A stretch of 64,000 bases of DNA from the NCBI GenBank assembly GCA_046706185.1, contig JBJKPR010000053.1, forward strand, positions 1-64,000, in the 5' to 3' direction. Position numbers and translations under genes: made by a program. The notes beneath the pieces were generated by a model. It was not told where the DNA came from, made no database searches, and was given only the letters and a program-made list of their open reading frames with translations. Below are positions 26,023-34,509 of this stretch, one piece after another. Source of the DNA: JAJZXY01 sp046706185. GTDB lineage: Archaea > Thermoplasmatota > Thermoplasmata > Sysuiplasmatales > Sysuiplasmataceae. Position 1 is the first letter of the stretch; each line of letters starts with the position of its first letter.

Positions 26023-26973
26023 ATGAACCTGAAACGCTCACCTGAAGGGGACCTGGGGATTGTCGCATTGGGCGAACCGATGGCTGAATTCTCGGGCGCT
26101 GGCGGAGGGAGCTATGAGCTCAGCTTCAGCGGCGACCCGGTGAACGTCGCTGTATCTGCGGCCAGGCTTGGAACCGACTCTGCGATAATAGGAGCGGTGG
26201 GGGATGACTACTTCGGCAGAGCCCTGATAGGTCACCTTGCGAAGGAGGGGGTGAAGACAGACGGCATCTCAATCGACGGTGATGGCTTCACAGGACTGTA
26301 CTTCATAACTCTGCTCGGAAAAGGGGATCATGAATTCACATACTACAGGAAGGGAAGCAGCGCCAGCAGGCTCAGGCTGGATGAAAGCCAGCTCGGGATT
26401 GCAGGGAGCGGAAAGGTGTTCCATTTCAGCGGCATTTCGCAGGCCGTAGGAAGAGAGGCAAGGATCAGCGCAAGGAGGGCCGCCAGGCTAGCGCACGAGG
26501 CAGGAGCGATTGTGAGCTATGATATCAATTTCAGGCCGCGGCTCTGGGACAGGAAGGATGCCGTCACTGCAATGGAGGAGGTCGCGGACTACGTCGACAT
26601 TATATTCGCTTCCACCGAAGACTGGAAACTGCTTCATGGAAGGAATGAGGCAGAAGGTGCGATAGCGGAAGCACTCAGCAGAAAAGGGTATGGCAGCGTG
26701 ATTGTGAAGGCCGGGTCAAGGGGCTCGTTCGGTATGGAAGGGGGCAGGAGGTTCAAGCAGAGAAGCTATCCGGTCAATGCAGTGGATGCAACAGGGGCCG
26801 GCGACGCATACGACGCAGGTTTCCTGTGCGGAATGCTTTCAGGCCTTGAATTTCAGGCATCGATGAAATACGCCTCGATGAACGCGGCACTCAAATGCAC
26901 AATGAAGGGAGGCATACGAGGGCTGCCTACAAGGAGGAGGCTGGAATCAGCGATAAGGCAACAGTCGCGGTAA
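26023..26973 (+). CDS. PfkB-family sugar kinase, 2-keto-3-deoxygluconate kinase-like
   Basis: This ribokinase-fold enzyme phosphorylates a sugar or sugar acid. The 316-residue product has the N-terminal GDPVNVAVSAARLGTDSAIIGAVGDDYFG signature and FTGLYFI. The C-terminal ATP and anion-hole motif is DATGAGDAYDAGF, with the catalytic Asp. Sequence style is closest to KDG kinases of the Entner-Doudoroff branch, but no dehydratase or aldolase gene is near, so the substrate remains open. It starts with ATG 26023, and the preceding gap has TTTTAATCC with no clear ribosome site. Confidence 0.87.
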   Translation: MNLKRSPEGDLGIVALGEPMAEFSGAGGGSYELSFSGDPVNVAVSAARLGTDSAIIGAVGDDYFGRALIGHLAKEGVKTDGISIDGDGFTGLYFITLLGKGDHEFTYYRKGSSASRLRLDESQLGIAGSGKVFHFSGISQAVGREARISARRAARLAHEAGAIVSYDINFRPRLWDRKDAVTAMEEVADYVDIIFASTEDWKLLHGRNEAEGAIAEALSRKGYGSVIVKAGSRGSFGMEGGRRFKQRSYPVNAVDATGAGDAYDAGFLCGMLSGLEFQASMKYASMNAALKCTMKGGIRGLPTRRRLESAIRQQSR

Positions 26974-27025
26974 AAAATGCGGCCCGGAGGAGACCAGGCC
27001 GCGGGGATGGGCTGTGCGTTGATCT

Positions 27026-27127
27026 TCAGGCGAACGACAGGCTGCAGCCGTAAAGCCTGTAGATGTCTTCCCAGCTGCAGTCGTCATATTCCTCGTCATG
27101 GTCAATGATTTCAGCCGTTTCTTCCAC
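27026..27127 (-). CDS. 33-residue acidic small protein, probably leaderless
   Basis: On the minus strand GTG 27127 opens a 33-codon frame ending at TGA 27026. A clear TATA box (TTTAAATA, 27157-27150) ends 22 bases before the GTG. Transcription should thus start at the codon itself, the same geometry as the HTH gene at 955. The product is strongly acidic, with two Cys (17 and 28), one Trp and three Tyr, and no hydrophobic segment. It fills most of an otherwise empty 327-base gap between the kinase and a membrane protein. The function is unknown. The promoter geometry is the main evidence. Confidence 0.5.
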   Translation of the reverse strand: MEETAEIIDHDEEYDDCSWEDIYRLYGCSLSFA

Positions 27128-27149
27128 GAAGGATAGGACCGCAGTCGTG

Positions 27150-27157
27150 TATTTAAA
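27150..27157 (-). promoter_or_regulatory. TATA box of the 33-residue ORF
   Basis: TTTAAATA on the minus strand lies 22 bases upstream of GTG 27127. No other gene start on this strand lies within range, so the box has no obvious use unless the small frame is real or a short RNA is made. Confidence 0.55.
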
Positions 27158-27300
27158 GGAGAACGGGGGGAGGTCGCCGGAAACATACGGCCCCTGCCAG
27201 GCGCCCGTCCCCTCTGGAAACGGGGCGGCTGGAACCGCTCCTGGTCAAGCACGGCAGGAGTTGAGAAACGTTTTTAGCCTAAGTATCCTAAGGGAATAAC

Positions 27301-27981
27301 GTGGCCAAGAAGAAAAAGGTCGAAGAGGAGCCGGAATTTGTCCCTCCCGAATTCGACGAGAAGGAATTCATCCGGAAGGATCTTGCGGACAGCAAGATCG
27401 TCATTATCACGACAATCTTCGGCATCATAGTTGGAGCGGCTGCTGCTGCCGCAACAATCTACGTAAGCAGCATACTGGGCTTCCTCATAATCGTCGCTAT
27501 GACGTACGGCCTTTTCAAGCTCCTCTTCAGGGCGCTCAAGGTCGACATCTCGGCATATCAGAGGAAGGATTACCTGTACAAGGGAGGCACATATTTCATA
27601 ACGGCGGTGGCGCTCTGGATACTTCTCCTGAACCCCCCCTTTGCGTTTGCCACCCCGCCTTCGGTGAGCGGCCCTGACGCCGTGCAGATGTACCAGCTGA
27701 CAGGTGGAACCTGGCAGAGGGTCCCGCTCAATACAACGCCCACGATCTCTGCCGGCCAGGTGAACATAACGGCACACGTACTTTCCATCGGTTCAACACA
27801 GGCGACCATTTACATAATACACAATTCAGCATCATTTTCGGCTCAGATGTCACCTGTTTCAGAGTACAACTTCCAGTACCATGCCAACGTGACCTCGGGC
27901 TCATACTCCTTCTACATAATAGCCAGGTCAGGCTCCGGCCAGCAGGCCGAGAGTTCAACGTTCGACTTCTCAGTGGCATGA
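27301..27981 (+). CDS. Membrane protein with C-terminal extracytoplasmic beta domain
   Basis: This 226-residue protein is not assigned to a family. Residues 1-40 are charged and cytoplasmic (KKKKVEEEPEFVPPEFDEKEF). Two hydrophobic helices follow at about 42-65 and 68-82 and a third at about 98-118. After about residue 118 comes a serine/threonine-rich beta domain of Ig-like look, presumably outside the cell. GTG 27301 follows a TTTTTAGCCTAAGTATCC stretch; no strong ribosome site is seen. It is convergent with the CCA enzyme, with one base between the stops. A role at the cell surface is a guess. Confidence 0.7.
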   Translation: MAKKKKVEEEPEFVPPEFDEKEFIRKDLADSKIVIITTIFGIIVGAAAAAATIYVSSILGFLIIVAMTYGLFKLLFRALKVDISAYQRKDYLYKGGTYFITAVALWILLLNPPFAFATPPSVSGPDAVQMYQLTGGTWQRVPLNTTPTISAGQVNITAHVLSIGSTQATIYIIHNSASFSAQMSPVSEYNFQYHANVTSGSYSFYIIARSGSGQQAESSTFDFSVA

Positions 27982-27982
27982 A

Positions 27983-29341
27983 TCAGTTTTCCCACGGGAA
28001 CCTGTAGAAGAGCAGCCTTGTCAGCAGCTCCCTGTTTCCCGGAACAATGACGCCCTCGCCGGTGGTTATCTGAATGCTCTCCTTCACCCTGTCGACGTCG
28101 GCTCCAAGGCTCAGCGTACCGACGCTGTCCCTCAAAACCGCATCAGGCTCAACGAATGGCTTCTTCTCTTCAGAATACAGAGTACCGTCTATAAGTGAGA
28201 CATGGCCCCCTGCCTTCCTGTGCTTCTCTATGAAGGTGGATGAGTTTTCCGACCAGCCCGCCGGCCCCTCCCTGAGCCACTGGCCCGGATGGTGATTGTG
28301 CCTGAACTCGAAGAGTATCTTCACCCCGTCCTCCACAGAGAAGGCGCTCCTGTTGATATCGAACTCATGTCTCTGAAGAAGCGCACTGATGTTTTTTCTC
28401 GCCTTCTGGAGCTGCGGATAAAGGTTGTCGTCCACAACGTCGGGCTTATCCATGCTCAGCAGAAGCAGACCATGACCCGACTGGTTGACTGCCTTCCTTA
28501 TGGATGCAATTGTCGCTGGCTTCGAAACTGCAGGGAAGAAGAAGCGGATGTCGGGTTTCCTCAGATACCTCCTGCATGCAATAACGGCAAGTGAGAAGGC
28601 GTCAGGCCCCAGCGCAGCCGCGACGTTCCTGTCTGGATCGACAGGGTCGGGAATAGTGAGATACGCCTCCGAGGACCCGAGCCTCTCTCCAAAGCTTGTT
28701 CCAGGGACGAGGAGCGATTCGCCCCTCTTCCATCTGGAGACTGCATCAACGGCGGATATGAAGGTGCCGTATGCCATGACAAGAAGTTCCGTCAGGTATC
28801 CTGAAAAACCGTTGACCTTTGCCTCTGCCCCGTACACGCCTATTCCCTTGAAGAATCGCTTCAGGAGACGCACCTCATCCCTCTGGAATGGGAGAATCTT
28901 GCTGTTGACGTAGTCCGACTGGAAAGGCGTCCTGTCCACTGCAGACATCTTCATGGCCGGATCCTTTATTGCATAGCAGGGCACTAGATCCACGTTCACG
29001 CCTCCGATGCTGCCCCTGATGTACGGGTGCTCGGCGTACTTCACCAGTGGTCGTTCAAGGACCTTTTTTCCTATTTCAAGCCCCACTCTCTCAAGCGTTG
29101 CTCTGCTAGCGCTCACCGGGAACGCCATGAAGACATCTACGTCTGCCTCCTTCAGGTATGTTCCTTTTGCCACGGAGCCGACGACGAGCGGCACAATGCT
29201 GCCGCCTGCCGATTCGGAGTGGGATGAGACCTCCTGGCTGACGCGCCTGACAACCTCGGAGGCAGCCCTTTCGATACGCCCGGCCTCCTGGGCAGTCGGC
29301 CTGATCCTGCCCAGCACCTTCTTCTCCAGCTCTTTCTCCAT
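27983..29341 (-). CDS. cca: CCA-adding tRNA nucleotidyltransferase, archaeal class I
   Basis: The enzyme builds or repairs the CCA end of tRNAs without a template. The 452-residue product has the class I nucleotidyltransferase motif: GS at 55-56 and the metal-binding Asp67 and Asp69 in KEADVDVF. The archaeal tail domains follow, with VDLVPCYAI, FSGYLTELLVMAYG, and later HPGQWLREG. The open frame reaches 29431, but the first 30 residues there are not family-like, so I start at ATG 29341. At least one tRNA gene here (Ser) already encodes CCA, while tRNA-Gln does not. Confidence 0.94.
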   Translation of the reverse strand: MEKELEKKVLGRIRPTAQEAGRIERAASEVVRRVSQEVSSHSESAGGSIVPLVVGSVAKGTYLKEADVDVFMAFPVSASRATLERVGLEIGKKVLERPLVKYAEHPYIRGSIGGVNVDLVPCYAIKDPAMKMSAVDRTPFQSDYVNSKILPFQRDEVRLLKRFFKGIGVYGAEAKVNGFSGYLTELLVMAYGTFISAVDAVSRWKRGESLLVPGTSFGERLGSSEAYLTIPDPVDPDRNVAAALGPDAFSLAVIACRRYLRKPDIRFFFPAVSKPATIASIRKAVNQSGHGLLLLSMDKPDVVDDNLYPQLQKARKNISALLQRHEFDINRSAFSVEDGVKILFEFRHNHHPGQWLREGPAGWSENSSTFIEKHRKAGGHVSLIDGTLYSEEKKPFVEPDAVLRDSVGTLSLGADVDRVKESIQITTGEGVIVPGNRELLTRLLFYRFPWEN

Positions 29342-29732
29342 CCTGAAGGAAATCAAGGAGGTTACCAATAAACATTCCATCCCGACAGGTCTCGCTCCAT
29401 GGCAAAATTGAACATTACATGTAAGTGCCAAAGACCAAAGCCGATGTGGTGGGGATAAAACAGTTTGCTTAGGAGGAAAGTTGAGCCATCAGCCTCGGAT
29501 CCTTGGCACCAATGAAGATCATTACATGTGTTGTATAAGTAAATTCGTATTTCTGAATTCAGCAAACAGGTCATGTCGACGCTGTATTCTGAACCGTTAT
29601 TTCCTGGACGACGGAATCGGAAAACTGGACCGCGTGGAGACGCGCAACCGGGCGAATTTCAGCGGCAATCCTGTGATATTACTTATAATGCTAGAAAAAT
29701 GGAGGGGATGGAAGCTGTCATGGTGAACGACG
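29342..29732. other. Intergenic region with repeated CATTACATGT
   Basis: This is 391 bases between divergent genes, with no convincing coding frame. CATTACATGT occurs at 29413-29422 and again at 29520-29529, and the first copy sits in a TTACATGTAA palindrome. A TTACTTATAATGC stretch near 29680-29692 is a plausible TATA element for the ABC permease. The repeat could be a regulator site for the transporter, but nothing here names the regulator. Confidence 0.4.
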
Positions 29733-31442
29733 ATGAGGAGGCTTGCGGCAGCAGCGCTTTTTTTGTTTTCCGTGGCAGCGATAGCGCTGTCTGGATACCT
29801 GAGTACGACTGAGGGTATAGTTTCAGCCTATGCGATACCCTACGATGCCTTCAGGAGCATCCTGAGGATGGGCGCCGCCTACCTGCTTTCAATACTCTTT
29901 TCGATCATCTACGGTTACTCCATGTATGCTAACAGGACGACGGAGAGGATACTCCAGCCGCTCCTGGACATACTACAGTCCGTCCCGATACTCGGTTTCT
30001 TCCCGTTTGCAATACTTCTTTTCGTGGCACTGTCTCCTGTCAGGGCTTTCGGCTGGGAAATCGCTTCCGTATTCCTGATATTCACGAGCATGGCATGGAA
30101 CATGACATTTGGCGTGTACGACTCACTCAGGGAAATGCCTACAGAGCTTGTTGATGCCGCAGGCGTGTTCGGCCTGTCCGGATGGAAGAGGTTCAGGGGG
30201 CTGCTGTTCCCATCCATGGTGCCCAAGCTTGTTTACAACAGCATGCTTTCGTGGGCGGGGGGCTGGTATTTTCTCATTCCCGCCGAGTACATAATCACCG
30301 CCCAGGGCGGCGGTACGATTCTACCTGGAATTGGTTCTCTGTTGTATTTTGCCGCAAGTCTGGGAAACGTCGGTCTTCTCCTTGAGGGATTTTTCTTCCT
30401 TGTGGGGATCATAATACTCATGGACATCCTCATCTGGAGGCCACTCTCCTCATGGGCTGAGAAGTTCAGGTACGAATTCACGCTTGAGGAGGGACGCCAG
30501 CTGCCCAGGAGCAGATATGTCTTCCCAATCAGGAACTACTTCGAATGGCTGCCCACCATGCCGAGGACGAGGAAAACAGTCTCGGGGTACTATGAGTTTG
30601 TGGGCAGGAGGCTTAACAGAGTGGGCCATTCGGTTGGTGAATTCATAAGGAGGACCTCTGTTTACTGGAAAGCAGCCGGAGTGGGTGTGGGCATAGCACT
30701 TGCAGCTCTTCTCGTAATAGGGGTTGTTGAAGCATCCTTTTCAATATACACGCTGTTTTCAACTTCTGGAAGGGTCTATGCTCCGGTGCTTCCTGTTGCA
30801 CTGGGTCTTTCTCTCCTGAGGCTCATCTCGGCCTACCTGATCTCTGTCGGAATTGCACTTCCTCTTGCCGTCCTCGCCACCGGCACGGGAAGGATAAACA
30901 GGCTTGTGATGCCTGCGGCGGAGGTGGTTGCCTCCGTTCCCGCCACTGCAATATTCCCGCTGCTCGTTGTAGCCCTCATAGGGGTCACGCACGGTCTCAA
31001 CATTCCCTCCATACTTCTGCTCGTTACGGGTATGGTGTGGTACCTGTTCTTCAACATAGTGGCCGGCCTCAGGGCAGTGCCCTCGGAGCTCAAAGACGCC
31101 GCACACAACTACGGTTTGAAGGGATGGCTTTACGTCAGGCGCGTCATGCTTCCGGCGATATTCCCGTCTCTGATGACAGGCAGCATCACAGCCTTCGGGG
31201 GAGGTTGGAATGCGCTAATAGTCTCGGAGTATGTTCCTTCCCTGACAGGGGGAAAGCCTTATTACGTCCTTGGCCTAGGCTACCTGATAGACAAGGCGTC
31301 ATACGCTCGGCCGGAGGAGATCGGTCTGCTGGTCCTGTCCCTTGTCACGATGGTTGTCGCAGTGGTGGCAATAAACAGGCTCTTCTGGAGAAGAATGCAG
31401 ACGCTTGCCGAAAGGAAGTACAAGCTTGAAGGGGTGAATTGA
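29733..31442 (+). CDS. ABC importer permease, two fused BPD domains (NitT/TauT type)
   Basis: The 569-residue membrane protein carries two complete binding-protein-dependent permease domains in one chain (about 10-250 and 310-560). Each has its own EAA loop: ELVDAAGVFGLSGWKRFRGLLFPSM in the first and ELKDAAHNYGLKGWLYVRRVMLPAI in the second. The sequence resembles nitrate/sulfonate/taurine importers. The fused form would assemble with an ATPase dimer without a second permease. The ATPase gene follows at 31512. No substrate-binding protein is in the window, so the substrate is unknown. Confidence 0.9.
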   Translation: MRRLAAAALFLFSVAAIALSGYLSTTEGIVSAYAIPYDAFRSILRMGAAYLLSILFSIIYGYSMYANRTTERILQPLLDILQSVPILGFFPFAILLFVALSPVRAFGWEIASVFLIFTSMAWNMTFGVYDSLREMPTELVDAAGVFGLSGWKRFRGLLFPSMVPKLVYNSMLSWAGGWYFLIPAEYIITAQGGGTILPGIGSLLYFAASLGNVGLLLEGFFFLVGIIILMDILIWRPLSSWAEKFRYEFTLEEGRQLPRSRYVFPIRNYFEWLPTMPRTRKTVSGYYEFVGRRLNRVGHSVGEFIRRTSVYWKAAGVGVGIALAALLVIGVVEASFSIYTLFSTSGRVYAPVLPVALGLSLLRLISAYLISVGIALPLAVLATGTGRINRLVMPAAEVVASVPATAIFPLLVVALIGVTHGLNIPSILLLVTGMVWYLFFNIVAGLRAVPSELKDAAHNYGLKGWLYVRRVMLPAIFPSLMTGSITAFGGGWNALIVSEYVPSLTGGKPYYVLGLGYLIDKASYARPEEIGLLVLSLVTMVVAVVAINRLFWRRMQTLAERKYKLEGVN

Positions 31443-31511
31443 GAATGAACGGGCTGTCCTCAGTTGTGCATGCGTCCTGCACGGGCTACAACGGAACGGG
31501 GGTCAGGTGAA

Positions 31512-32258
31512 GTGCCGCTGCTGAATGTAAGAGGACTGTCCAAGGTTCTGAAGGTGAACGGCAGCCCTTTTCCTATTCTGGAGGATATTTCGTTCAATGT
31601 GAACGATAACGAGTTCGTTTGCATTGTGGGTCCTTCTGGATCCGGCAAGAGCACGCTCCTGCGCATGGTCGCTGGCCTTGAGAAGCCCACTTCGGGGAAG
31701 GTATCCTTTACAGGCAGGACCGGGGGCCAAGGCGTGGTCGTTTCGATGGTCTTCCAGTCCTTCGCACTCTTCCCGTGGCTGACAGTTATTGAGAATGTAT
31801 GCGTCGGCCTGGAGGCGAAGAACGTTCCGAAGGACAAGAGGCTGAAGAGCGCTGAGAAGTACATTGACATAGTAGGGCTCAACGGCTTTGAAGACGCTTA
31901 TCCAAAGGAGCTTTCAGGCGGCATGAAGCAGAGGGTGGGCATAGCGAGGAGCCTCGCCGTCGGGCCCGACCTACTCTGCATGGATGAACCCTTCTCCGCC
32001 CTTGATGTGCTCACCGCACAGGGCCTGCGTGACGAGCTGCTGACCCTCTGGCACCATGACGAATTCCCCCCATCCGCAGTCCTGATGGTCACTCACAACC
32101 TGGAGGAGGCTGTCTACATGGCGGACAGGGTGCTTATAATAAGCCAGAGACCTGGACGGATGGTCAGCGACATGGCAATAGAACTGCCCAGGCCGAGAGA
32201 CAGGAAGACACCTGAATTCCTTGACTGGGTAGACCAGGTATTCTCAAAGATCGTGTGA
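31512..32258 (+). CDS. ABC importer ATPase (NitT/TauT type)
   Basis: This is the cytoplasmic energising subunit for the fused permease upstream. The 248-residue product has Walker A GPSGSGKS, a Q-loop in MVFQSFALFPWL, the signature LSGGMKQRVGIARS, Walker B LLCMDEPFSALD, and the H-loop in VTHNLEEAVYMADR. The frame also opens at TTG 31464 and ATG 31470. I use GTG 31512 because ABC homology begins within a few residues (PLLNVRGLSK) and length then fits the family. AGGTGA lies very close before it, so the start is uncertain. It is convergent with the BNR-repeat gene. Confidence 0.9.
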   Translation: MPLLNVRGLSKVLKVNGSPFPILEDISFNVNDNEFVCIVGPSGSGKSTLLRMVAGLEKPTSGKVSFTGRTGGQGVVVSMVFQSFALFPWLTVIENVCVGLEAKNVPKDKRLKSAEKYIDIVGLNGFEDAYPKELSGGMKQRVGIARSLAVGPDLLCMDEPFSALDVLTAQGLRDELLTLWHHDEFPPSAVLMVTHNLEEAVYMADRVLIISQRPGRMVSDMAIELPRPRDRKTPEFLDWVDQVFSKIV

Positions 32259-32274
32259 TAAGCCTGCCACGAAA

Positions 32275-33393
32275 TCAGGCGGCTGACACCTCAACAGAGA
32301 AGATAGGTGGCAGGCCGTCATTTATGCATGACCATGTTTCGCCCCTGTTCCTGCTGTGGTACAGCTGCCCTGTCGTTGTTCCAAAGTAGACGCCGCCAGG
32401 ATCTTCCCTGTCCGTCTTCAATCCCTCCCTGAGCACGTCGTAGTAGGACACCTTCGGTATGCCCCTGTTCAGGTTGAACCATTCCTTGCCGTCGTTGTCT
32501 GATGCCCATATGCTGAAGCGCCCGTCCTTCGGAATTCGCGAGAAGTCACCCTCGAGGGGCGCGACATATATCCTTTCCTTCGCGGCAGAATCGATTGCAA
32601 TCGGGAAACCGAACCTTGACGGCAGGTTGTTTGTTATGTTCGTCCAGCTCTTCCCGTTGTCCCTGCTCCTGAATACGCCGCAGTGGTTCTGCTGAAAAAG
32701 GAGGTTTGACCTGCTCCCGCTCCTGACGATCTTGTGTACGCACTGCCCGAACTCCGGATATTTGACTGCATCGGGGAAGAAGTCAGCCAGGACATTCTTG
32801 TTCTGGAACTCCCAACTGCCCCCGTCGTCGGACGTGAACAGTGTTCCCACCGCCGATATTCCTGCATGAAGGCGCTTCGTGTCCCTCCTGTCTGTGAGTA
32901 TCGTATGCAGGCACATCCCTCCGCCTCCAGGCTGCCATTCATTCCTTGTTCTGTGATTGAGCATCGAACCGTCGACCTTCCAGCTCAGACCTCCATCATC
33001 GCTCCGGAAAAGACAGGCCGGCTCCGCCCCGAGATAAACCCTGGAGGGCTGATCTTCGGTGCCCGGCTCGATGTGCCATATCCTTGCAACCGAGAGACCG
33101 GAGCCCTCCGGGAACATGGGCGGGCTCCCGCTGTACTCCCAGCTTCTGCCCATGTCTCTGCTCAATGCGACACTCGGTCCCCACTGGTCGCTGTTGACCG
33201 AAGCCAGCAGCGTGCCGTTCCTGCGGTCATATGTGAAATGATAGACCTGCTTGCCGCGGAAGTAGGGGCCGTACCCCCTCCACGTCCTTCTTCCATCTCT
33301 GGAGCGGAACAGAAAGGCGCCTTTCTTCGACCCAACCATCAGTAGAATTTCCCCGCCTGAAGCGCGGTCAGACCTGTACTTGGGCACTGTCAA
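32275..33393 (-). CDS. BNR/Asp-box beta-propeller protein (sialidase-like fold)
   Basis: The 372-residue protein contains at least six Asp-box repeats of the S-x-D-x-G-x-x-W kind, such as SRDGRRTW, SRDMGRSW, SDDGGLSW, SRDNGKSW and SRNRGETW. They predict a six- or seven-bladed propeller like YCF48, VPS10 or sialidases. It has no signal peptide, so a secreted sialidase is unlikely. The MoaD-like gene upstream overlaps it by 4 bases, a tight coupling that suggests a joint role. What that role is cannot be told; no catalytic Arg triad or Tyr-Glu pair of sialidases could be placed. Confidence 0.82.
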   Translation of the reverse strand: MTVPKYRSDRASGGEILLMVGSKKGAFLFRSRDGRRTWRGYGPYFRGKQVYHFTYDRRNGTLLASVNSDQWGPSVALSRDMGRSWEYSGSPPMFPEGSGLSVARIWHIEPGTEDQPSRVYLGAEPACLFRSDDGGLSWKVDGSMLNHRTRNEWQPGGGGMCLHTILTDRRDTKRLHAGISAVGTLFTSDDGGSWEFQNKNVLADFFPDAVKYPEFGQCVHKIVRSGSRSNLLFQQNHCGVFRSRDNGKSWTNITNNLPSRFGFPIAIDSAAKERIYVAPLEGDFSRIPKDGRFSIWASDNDGKEWFNLNRGIPKVSYYDVLREGLKTDREDPGGVYFGTTTGQLYHSRNRGETWSCINDGLPPIFSVEVSAA

Positions 33394-33743
33394 CCACCTG
33401 CAACGGACGGCAGTATGACCACTTCCTTCACTCCTGAAAGACTGGTATGTACCCCGTTCAATTCCCTTATATCCATGCTATCTGCGAATATGTTCACATA
33501 CCTGCGGACGTTCCCCTGGTCATCAAGAAGCCTGAAAGAGATGCCCGGAAACTGGCTGTCCAGCATCCCGATCAGCGCCCTGACGCTGTCTACACCATCC
33601 ATCTCAATCTCGTTCCTCCCGGCCGTGTATTCCCTGAGATGGGCTGATATGACGACCCGTATCCTGCCCTTTTCTCCTGGCCCCGCCTGGTTAGTGCCGG
33701 ATCCGCCTTCCAAGCCGCCTCCGGACGTGGCATGCGATGACAT
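33390..33743 (-). CDS. MoaD/ThiS-family ubiquitin-like protein
   Basis: The 117-residue protein has a Gly-rich, unordered N-terminal tail (about 1-25) and then a beta-grasp domain (IRVVISAHLREYTAGRNEIEM, VRALIGMLDSQFPG, VNIFADSMDIR). It ends in SVAGG; the C-terminal Gly-Gly is what E1-like enzymes activate for sulfur transfer, or, in archaeal SAMPs, for protein conjugation. The next gene, a beta-propeller protein, overlaps by 4 bases. No MoaE, ThiF or Mo-cofactor genes are near. It is divergent from the ArsR-type regulator, so the two promoters share 132 bases. Confidence 0.85.
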   Translation of the reverse strand: MSSHATSGGGLEGGSGTNQAGPGEKGRIRVVISAHLREYTAGRNEIEMDGVDSVRALIGMLDSQFPGISFRLLDDQGNVRRYVNIFADSMDIRELNGVHTSLSGVKEVVILPSVAGG

Positions 33744-33837
33744 AACTTGAACTCTGCGAGGAATGTGCGGCCGGTATAATAAATATACTTGGCCGCCTCA
33801 GCCTTGGCGTCAGCGCATCAGCAGTGTATAGAATAAG

Positions 33838-33870
33838 TTTAATATATCAGACTTTCTTTACATATCTGAT
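33838..33870 (+). promoter_or_regulatory. TATA box and inverted-repeat operator before the ArsR-type gene
   Basis: A TATA-like TTTAATATAT (33838-33847) is followed by an inverted repeat, ATCAGA (33846-33851) and TCTGAT (33865-33870), with 13 bases between. The repeat overlaps the TATA element and the expected start site, just before GTG 33876. A winged-helix dimer bound there would block transcription, so autoregulation is likely. Confidence 0.55.
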
Positions 33871-33875
33871 GAGCT

Positions 33876-34187
33876 GTGGCTGAGATACGCAGCACGAAGG
33901 AGCTACTGAAACTGATGAAGGTGATGGCCAACCCCGTGAGGGTCAGGATCATCGCATCTCTCGAAAGGGAGCCAAAACACATTTACGGCCTGGCGAAGGA
34001 GCTTGGCCTCTCGTATCCTCTCGTGCATCTCTACCTCGAATCGCTCGAAAATGCCGGGCTTGTCTCGGGCAGCATGTCTTCGGGCCCCGCGGATGAGAGG
34101 GAGAGAAAGACGTACCATGTCGTTCCGTTCGAACTGAAGATTACGCCGGCTCTGATTAAATCGTTGGAGGAGAGAGTGAATGAGTAG
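33876..34187 (+). CDS. ArsR-like winged-helix transcriptional regulator
   Basis: The 103-residue protein is a winged helix-turn-helix: KLMKVMANPVRVRIIASLERE, then the recognition helix region ELGLSYPLVHLYLESLENAGLV, then a beta wing with RKTYHVV. No metal-binding Cys motif of ArsR/SmtB is visible, so the signal is not obviously a metal. GTG 33876 is chosen because a palindrome and TATA element lie just before it. Its end overlaps the next gene by 8 bases. The genes that follow to 37975 are closely packed, which makes it the probable regulator of the whole operon. Confidence 0.87.
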   Translation: MAEIRSTKELLKLMKVMANPVRVRIIASLEREPKHIYGLAKELGLSYPLVHLYLESLENAGLVSGSMSSGPADERERKTYHVVPFELKITPALIKSLEERVNE

Positions 34188-34509
34188 GAAAACACAGCTT
34201 CTGATGCTTGTGCCGTCAGCACTGATTGGCCTTGGTCTCCCCGTCGCTGTTCTGTTTGCAATAGTGAGCGGTATGGATGCGCTTCTGGGAACGATTGTGA
34301 TCGTCATCTCCCTGCTTGTGGCGGGCGCGCTTGGAGTTGTGGGCCTGGGAGTGACTACTGCCCTGCCCGGCACTGGCGGAGGAGAAGATGAAACAGCAAG
34401 GACGCTGCGAGCCTCACAGAGGGCGATGATAGAGGAAATGGATGAACTGGTGGACCTTCTTTCGCAGATAAGGGATACGCTCAGGAGTACGGGGGATGAT
34501 GGCAATTGA
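34180..34509 (+). CDS. Small membrane protein with C-terminal coiled coil
   Basis: This 109-residue protein of unknown function has two hydrophobic helices, at about 8-30 and 35-57. A short Gly-rich linker follows, then an amphipathic segment at about 72-103 (RASQRAMIEEMDELVDLLSQIRDTL) that looks like a coiled coil facing the cytoplasm. It overlaps the regulator upstream by 8 bases and the small frame downstream by 4 bases. Position in the operon suggests it works with the bactofilin-like protein or the ABC exporter. Confidence 0.75.
   Translation: MSRKTQLLMLVPSALIGLGLPVAVLFAIVSGMDALLGTIVIVISLLVAGALGVVGLGVTTALPGTGGGEDETARTLRASQRAMIEEMDELVDLLSQIRDTLRSTGDDGN

Noticed and set aside
26947..27252. 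A 101-codon minus-strand frame covering the gap after the PfkB kinase.
   Set aside because: It runs into the kinase gene, is rich in Arg and Pro, and begins upstream of the TATA box at 27150-27157. The 33-codon frame that starts right after that box is the better candidate.
31445..31509. A 21-codon frame (ATG 31445 to TGA 31507-31509) between the ABC permease and ATPase genes.
   Set aside because: It could couple translation to the GTG at 31512, but there is no ribosome site, promoter or residue pattern beyond position to support it. I left it out as a gene.
33838..33870. The inverted repeat considered as a transcription terminator for the MoaD side.
   Set aside because: It has no T-run and lies over a TATA element just before a start codon, which fits an operator better.
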